Assembly (NCBI RefSeq): GCF_025466085.1
Contig: NZ_JANLOD010000014.1
Location: 1 to 64,000 of the forward strand
Source of the DNA: Pseudomonas sp. 14P_8.1_Bac3
GTDB taxonomy: Bacteria > Pseudomonadota > Gammaproteobacteria > Pseudomonadales > Pseudomonadaceae
Direction of reading: 5' to 3'
Length of the DNA: 64,000 nucleotides
Each line of letters starts with the position of its first letter. Within the stretch, counting starts at the first letter, position 1. The position numbers were made by a program, and so were the translations under genes. Under the pieces are notes generated by a model. It saw only the letters and a list, made by a program, of their open reading frames with translations, was not told the DNA's origin and searched no databases. This document shows positions 58,378-64,000 of the stretch, one piece after another.

Positions 58378-58767
58378 TATTAAGTTCCAGACTACTTATC
58401 GAAAATCAACGCGCCTTAACGGCGCCGCTGTTCATGATTTCGTTCGATGCACCATCGAACGAAGGTCGGGAACCTTACCGAGATGAAAGCAAGTTCTATG
58501 TAGGACAAGTCTCCGCTTGCATGGGGATATATCTCTCTGTGCACTTATCTGACAAAGAAAGGGAGCATTCTTACAGGCATAAACTTAGTTAAACGCACGC
58601 TCTACGGAGCAAATTCGGTGTGGATGACGCAAAACCTGTAGGAGCCAGCTTGCTGGCGATGGTTCCAAGGGCGCAGTGTCCATTCCGGTAGGACGCGTTA
58701 TCGTTGACGACCATCGTCGGAACGCCGCCCGGAGCATGCTCGCGCCTACAGGAGGACTTCGCCGGCA
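58378..58767. other. Non-coding region upstream of the LPMO gene
   Basis: This 390-bp gap holds the promoter for LPMO (minus strand), which I could not locate precisely, and a repeat pair at 58635-58752. A 75-codon plus-strand frame here has no family features and I do not call it. Confidence 0.45.
58635..58752. repeat. Diverged REP pair
   Basis: CCTGTAGGAGCCAGCTTGCT (58635) is mirrored by a decayed unit ending GCTCGCGCCTACAGG at 58752. The left arm uses the GCCAGCTTGCTGGC variant, similar to the hairpin at 44501-44536. Confidence 0.65.
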
Positions 58768-58803
58768 CAAAAAAAGCCTGTCCGGCGTTAACCAGGACAG
58801 GCT
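58768..58803 (-). terminator. Rho-independent terminator of hemE
   Basis: AGCCTGTCC (58775-58783) and GGACAGGCT (58795-58803) form a perfect stem, with an A run before it on the plus strand that is the U tract on the minus strand. It lies ~19 bp past the hemE stop. Confidence 0.9.
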
Positions 58804-58821
58804 GTTTAGAGCTGGGAAATA

Positions 58822-59889
58822 TTACTCGTGATACTGCGCCGACAACTCATGCACCGCACGCAGGAAGGCACCCGCATGTTCCGGATCGACTTCCGGGGTG
58901 ATGCCATGACCGAGGTTGAACACGTGACCGCTGCCCTTGCCATAGCTGGCCAGGATGCGACCCACTTCAGCCCGGATGGCCTCCGGTTTGGCGTAGAGCA
59001 CCGTCGGGTCCATGTTGCCCTGCAACGCGACTTTGCTGCCGACACGCTCACGGGCATTGCCGATGTCGCAGGTCCAGTCCAGGCCCAACGCATCCGCACC
59101 GGCGTCGGCGATGCTTTCCAGCCACAGGCCGCCATTCTTGGTGAACAGGATCACCGGCACCTTGCGACCTTCGTGCTCGCGGATCAGGCCGCTGACGATC
59201 TTGCGCATGTACGCCAGGGAAAACTCCTGGTAAGCCGCCGCCGACAGGTTGCCGCCCCAGGTGTCGAAAATCTGCACCGCTTGCGCGCCGGCCATGATCT
59301 GGCCGTTGAGGTATGAGGTGACCGACTGCGCGAGTTTATCCAGCAGCAAGTGCATGGCTTGCGGATTGTCGTAGAGCATGGCCTTGGTCTTGCGGAAGTC
59401 TTTCGACGAACCGCCTTCGACCATGTAAGTGGCGAGGGTCCAGGGGCTGCCGGAGAAACCGATCAGCGGCACGCGGCCATTCAGTTCGCGGCGGATGGTG
59501 CTGACCGCGTCCATGACGTAGCCGAGGTCTTTGTGCGGATCGGGAATCGGCAGGGCTTCGATGTCGGCCAGGGTGCTGACGACTTTCCTGAAGCGCGGGC
59601 CTTCACCGGTTTCGAAGTACAGGCCCTGGCCCATGGCGTCCGGAATGGTAAGGATGTCGGAGAACAGGATCGCCGCGTCCAGTTGCGGATAGCGATCGAG
59701 CGGCTGCATCGTGACTTCGCAAGCGAACGCCGGGTTCATGCACAGGCTCATGAAGTCGCCGGCCTTGGCACGGCTGGCGCGGTATTCCGGCAGGTAGCGA
59801 CCGGCCTGACGCATCATCCAGACAGGCGTGACGTCTACGGGTTGCTTGAGCAGGGCGCGAAGGAAACGGTCGTTCTTCAGGGCAGTCAT
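58822..59889 (-). CDS. hemE: Uroporphyrinogen decarboxylase HemE
   Basis: The product is 355 residues, full length. The signature [16 protein letters not shown] near residue 20 carries the arginine and other substrate-binding residues; [17 protein letters not shown] is the second signature. It decarboxylates uroporphyrinogen III to coproporphyrinogen III in heme biosynthesis in the cytoplasm. It follows gltD on the same strand with a REPIN in the 251-bp gap, as usual for Pseudomonas, and ends in its own terminator. Confidence 0.97.
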   Translation of the reverse strand: MTALKNDRFLRALLKQPVDVTPVWMMRQAGRYLPEYRASRAKAGDFMSLCMNPAFACEVTMQPLDRYPQLDAAILFSDILTIPDAMGQGLYFETGEGPRFRKVVSTLADIEALPIPDPHKDLGYVMDAVSTIRRELNGRVPLIGFSGSPWTLATYMVEGGSSKDFRKTKAMLYDNPQAMHLLLDKLAQSVTSYLNGQIMAGAQAVQIFDTWGGNLSAAAYQEFSLAYMRKIVSGLIREHEGRKVPVILFTKNGGLWLESIADAGADALGLDWTCDIGNARERVGSKVALQGNMDPTVLYAKPEAIRAEVGRILASYGKGSGHVFNLGHGITPEVDPEHAGAFLRAVHELSAQYHE

Positions 59890-60019
59890 GTCGGCATCCG
59901 GAAAAAAAGTGCGGGCATTTTCTCAGAGCGCGACGCAAAAGGCACGGCAAGCGCCGCACCTTTTGTCTATCGGGTCAATTTGTCGCGGGGAAATACAGAT
60001 TAGTAACACCACAAAACCA

Positions 60020-60112
60020 GTGTGGGAGCGGGCTTGCTCGCGAAAGCGGCGTGGCAGGCAACGTAAATATTGACTGATCCACCGCCTTCGCGAGCAAGCC
60101 CGCTCCCACACT
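60020..60112. repeat. REPIN between gltD and hemE
   Basis: GTGTGGGAGCGGGCTTGCTC is mirrored by GAGCAAGCCCGCTCCCACAC, with about 30 further bases complementary on both sides (GCGAAAGCGG and CCGCCTTCGC). A large stem could form in the gltD-hemE transcript. Confidence 0.9.
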
Positions 60113-60140
60113 TTGATCGCATTCCAGCTCGGGGAAGTGA

Positions 60141-61592
<1,452 letters not shown>

Positions 61593-64000
61593 TCACTGCG
61601 GGTTGGCACGGGTGCTGGAAAGCAACGATTTCAGGTTGGCAGCCTTGGGCTTGACCAGCCAGAAACGGCGCAGATAGTCATCGAGGTTTTCAGCGAGGTT
61701 ACGACCCCATTCGCTGTCGGTTTCCGCGACGTATTCGTCCAGCACGCGCTGCAAGTGGCTGCGGTAGGCTTCCATCGCCTCGCCGCTGATCCGCTGGATT
61801 TCCACCAGTTCGTGGTTGACCCGGTCAACGAAGGTGTTGTCCTGGTCGAGCACGTAGGCGAAACCGCCGGTCATGCCTGAGCCGAAGTTGTAACCGGTCT
61901 TGCCCAGCACGCAGACGAAACCACCGGTCATGTATTCGCAGCAGTGATCGCCGGTGCCTTCCACCACGGTGTGGGCACCGGAGTTACGCACCGCGAAACG
62001 CTCGCCCGCCGTACCCGCAGCGAACAGCTTGCCACCGGTGGCGCCGTACAGGCAGGTGTTGCCGATGATGGCACTGTCCTGAGTCTTGTAGACGCTGCCC
62101 TTCGGCGGAACGATGACCAGTTTGCCGCCGGTCATGCCTTTGCCAACGTAGTCGTTGGCGTCGCCTTCCAGGTACATGTTCAGGCCACCGGCGTTCCATA
62201 CGCCGAAGCTCTGACCGGCCGTGCCTTTGAAACGGAAGGTGATCGGCGCGTTGGCCATGCCCTGGTTGCCGTGCTTGCGCGCGATTTCGCCGGAAATCCG
62301 TGCGCCGATCGAACGGTCGCAGTTGCAGATATCCAGGGCAAAGTCAGCGCCGCTCATGTCGTTGATGGCCGACGTGGCCATGTCGATCATTTTCTCGGCC
62401 AGCAAGCCTTTGTCGAACGGCGGGTTGCGGTCGACCTGGCAGAACTGTGGTTTGTCCGCCGAGATGTGATCGCTGCCGAGCAACGGGGTCAGGTCCAGGT
62501 GGTTCTGCTTGGCGGTCTGGCCTTCGAGGACTTCCAGCAGATCGGTACGGCCGATCAGCTCTTCGAGGGAGCGCACGCCGAGCTTGGCCAGCCACTCACG
62601 GGTTTCTTCGGCGACATAAGTGAAGAAGTTCACCACCATGTCGACGGTGCCGATGTAGTGATCCTTGCGCAGCTTCTCGTTCTGGGTCGCAACGCCGGTG
62701 GCGCAGTTGTTCAGGTGACAGATACGCAGGTATTTGCAGCCCAGCGCGATCATGGGCGCCGTGCCGAAGCCGAAGCTTTCAGCACCGAGGATCGCCGCCT
62801 TGATCACGTCGAGGCCGGTTTTCAGGCCGCCGTCGGTCTGCACCCGGACCTTGCCGCGCAGGTCGTTGCCGCGCAGGGTCTGGTGGGTTTCGGCCAGGCC
62901 GAGTTCCCACGGTGCGCCGGCGTATTTGATCGAGGTCAGCGGCGATGCGCCGGTGCCGCCGTCGTAGCCGGAGATGGTGATCAGGTCCGCATAGGCCTTG
63001 GCCACACCGGCCGCGATGGTGCCGACGCCGGCCTCTGCCACCAGTTTCACCGACACCAGGGCCTTCGGGTTGACTTGCTTCAGGTCGAAAATCAGCTGCG
63101 ACAAGTCTTCGATGGAATAGATGTCGTGATGCGGCGGTGGCGAAATCAGGGTCACGCCTGGCACCGCATAGCGCAGCTTGGCGATCAGGCCGTTGACCTT
63201 GCCGCCCGGCAGCTGACCGCCTTCGCCGGGCTTGGCGCCCTGGGCGACCTTGATCTGCAGCACTTCAGCGTTGACCAGGTATTCCGGCGTGACACCGAAA
63301 CGGCCGGTCGCGACCTGCTTGATTTTCGAGCTCTTGATCGTGCCGTAACGCGCCGGGTCTTCGCCGCCTTCGCCGGAGTTGGAACGCGCGCCAAGGCGGT
63401 TCATGGCTTCGGCCAGGGCTTCGTGAGCTTCCGGCGACAGCGCGCCGAGGGAGATGCCCGCGGAATCGAATCGCTTGAGCACCGATTCCAGTGGTTCGAT
63501 CTCGCTGATGTCCAGCGGCGTGTCGAGCGTCTTGACCTTGAACAGGTCGCGGATCATCGACACCGGACGATTGTCCACCAGCGCCGTGTATTCCTTGAAC
63601 TTGCTGTAGTCGCCCTGCTGCACCGCGGCTTGCAGGGTGTTGACCACGTCCGGGTTGTACGCGTGATATTCGCCACCGTGGACGAACTTCAGCAGGCCGC
63701 CCTGCTGGATCGGCTTGCGCGGGCTCCAGGCTTCGGCGGCGAGGGCTTTCTGCTCGTTCTCGATGTCGACGAAACGCGCGCCCTTGATGCGGCTCGGCAC
63801 GCCACGGAAGCTCAGCTCGCAGACTTCTTCGGACAGGCCGATGGCCTCGAACAGCTGCGCGCCACGGTACGACGCGATGGTCGAGATGCCCATCTTCGAC
63901 AGGATCTTCAGCAGGCCTTTGGTGATGCCTTTGCGGTAGTTCTTGAACACCTCATAGAGGTCGCCCAGCACTTCACCGGTACGAATCAGGTCGCCCAGCA
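61593..64000 (-). CDS. gltB: Glutamate synthase large subunit GltB, C-terminal part (partial)
   Basis: About 800 residues of the C-terminal half are visible, open to the window edge, so the glutaminase domain is missing. The FMN-binding synthase barrel is clear ([40 protein letters not shown]), as are the 3Fe-4S cysteines ([15 protein letters not shown]) and the C-terminal beta-helix with GxxGG repeats. The translated frame continues through the window end, so the first codon in the window is not a start. Confidence 0.97.
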   Translation of the reverse strand, partial: LGDLIRTGEVLGDLYEVFKNYRKGITKGLLKILSKMGISTIASYRGAQLFEAIGLSEEVCELSFRGVPSRIKGARFVDIENEQKALAAEAWSPRKPIQQGGLLKFVHGGEYHAYNPDVVNTLQAAVQQGDYSKFKEYTALVDNRPVSMIRDLFKVKTLDTPLDISEIEPLESVLKRFDSAGISLGALSPEAHEALAEAMNRLGARSNSGEGGEDPARYGTIKSSKIKQVATGRFGVTPEYLVNAEVLQIKVAQGAKPGEGGQLPGGKVNGLIAKLRYAVPGVTLISPPPHHDIYSIEDLSQLIFDLKQVNPKALVSVKLVAEAGVGTIAAGVAKAYADLITISGYDGGTGASPLTSIKYAGAPWELGLAETHQTLRGNDLRGKVRVQTDGGLKTGLDVIKAAILGAESFGFGTAPMIALGCKYLRICHLNNCATGVATQNEKLRKDHYIGTVDMVVNFFTYVAEETREWLAKLGVRSLEELIGRTDLLEVLEGQTAKQNHLDLTPLLGSDHISADKPQFCQVDRNPPFDKGLLAEKMIDMATSAINDMSGADFALDICNCDRSIGARISGEIARKHGNQGMANAPITFRFKGTAGQSFGVWNAGGLNMYLEGDANDYVGKGMTGGKLVIVPPKGSVYKTQDSAIIGNTCLYGATGGKLFAAGTAGERFAVRNSGAHTVVEGTGDHCCEYMTGGFVCVLGKTGYNFGSGMTGGFAYVLDQDNTFVDRVNHELVEIQRISGEAMEAYRSHLQRVLDEYVAETDSEWGRNLAENLDDYLRRFWLVKPKAANLKSLLSSTRANPQ

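Noticed and set aside
58365..58592. 75-codon plus-strand frame upstream of the LPMO gene
   Set aside because: No ribosome site or recognisable family; starts inside the LPMO signal-peptide region on the other strand.

Overview
The window looks like chromosome of a fluorescent-group Pseudomonas. The evidence is high GC, gamma-proteobacterial gene content (trifunctional PutA with an N-terminal ribbon-helix-helix domain, NhaP2, MscK, hemE, gltBD), an aryl-polyene cluster, and about ten copies of the REP/REPIN repeat (core GAGCGAGC-TGCTCGCGA) typical of this group. I see no tRNA, rRNA, CRISPR array, insertion sequence or prophage. All calls come from reading the sequence and remembered family features; no database search was run.

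Layout. (1) 1-3400, minus strand: a type VI secretion vgrG island with VgrG, a DUF4123 adaptor and the first ~250 residues of a candidate effector that runs off the window. (2) 3577-9594: divergent proline uptake (putP) and catabolism (putA) genes, with an intergenic region carrying five copies of the GGTTGCACC PutA-operator motif and a sixth inside putA. (3) 9.8-25.4 kb: ordinary chromosomal genes (acyl-CoA dehydrogenase, two chemoreceptors flanking a zapA pair, NhaP2, MscK, SelO, a ChpB/MazF-type toxin-antitoxin pair, TrxC, a solitary ParA). (4) 25738-43993, plus strand: a tightly overlapped operon of about 21 genes for an aryl-polyene pigment (type II PKS/FAS-like). It holds the ketosynthase/chain-length pair, ACPs, starter-activating ligase fused to a dehydratase, ketoreductase, second dehydratase, a third ketosynthase, acyl- and glycosyltransferases, an MIO ammonia lyase, a halogenase-like flavoprotein, a methyltransferase, and export or outer-membrane delivery proteins. 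(5) 43994-46939: an eroded PemK/MazF-like remnant, a LysR regulator and a divergent YnfM-like MFS transporter. (6) 46934-58377, minus strand: a type II secretion operon in canonical gspC-to-gspM order, headed by a CbpD/GbpA-type chitin-active lytic polysaccharide monooxygenase and a cytochrome b561. (7) 58822-64000, minus strand: hemE, gltD and the 3' part of gltB.

How the parts work together. The polyene operon encodes a full route: aromatic starter formation and activation, iterative ACP-bound elongation and reduction, tailoring, attachment to a lipid or sugar carrier, and export. The LPMO/b561/T2SS block reads as enzyme, possible electron-transfer partner and dedicated secretion machine. 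The prepilin peptidase GspO is absent here and must come from elsewhere (PilD).

The least ordinary observations are: a REPIN read in frame as the N-terminus of the LolA-like polyene gene; a REPIN whose two ends supply the stop codons of two convergent genes; the FH dipeptide at the selectivity position of the ammonia lyase; a WxWxIP halogenase motif in the polyene cluster; the ligase-dehydratase fusion; and the LPMO-cytochrome b561-T2SS linkage with an intervening hairpin.
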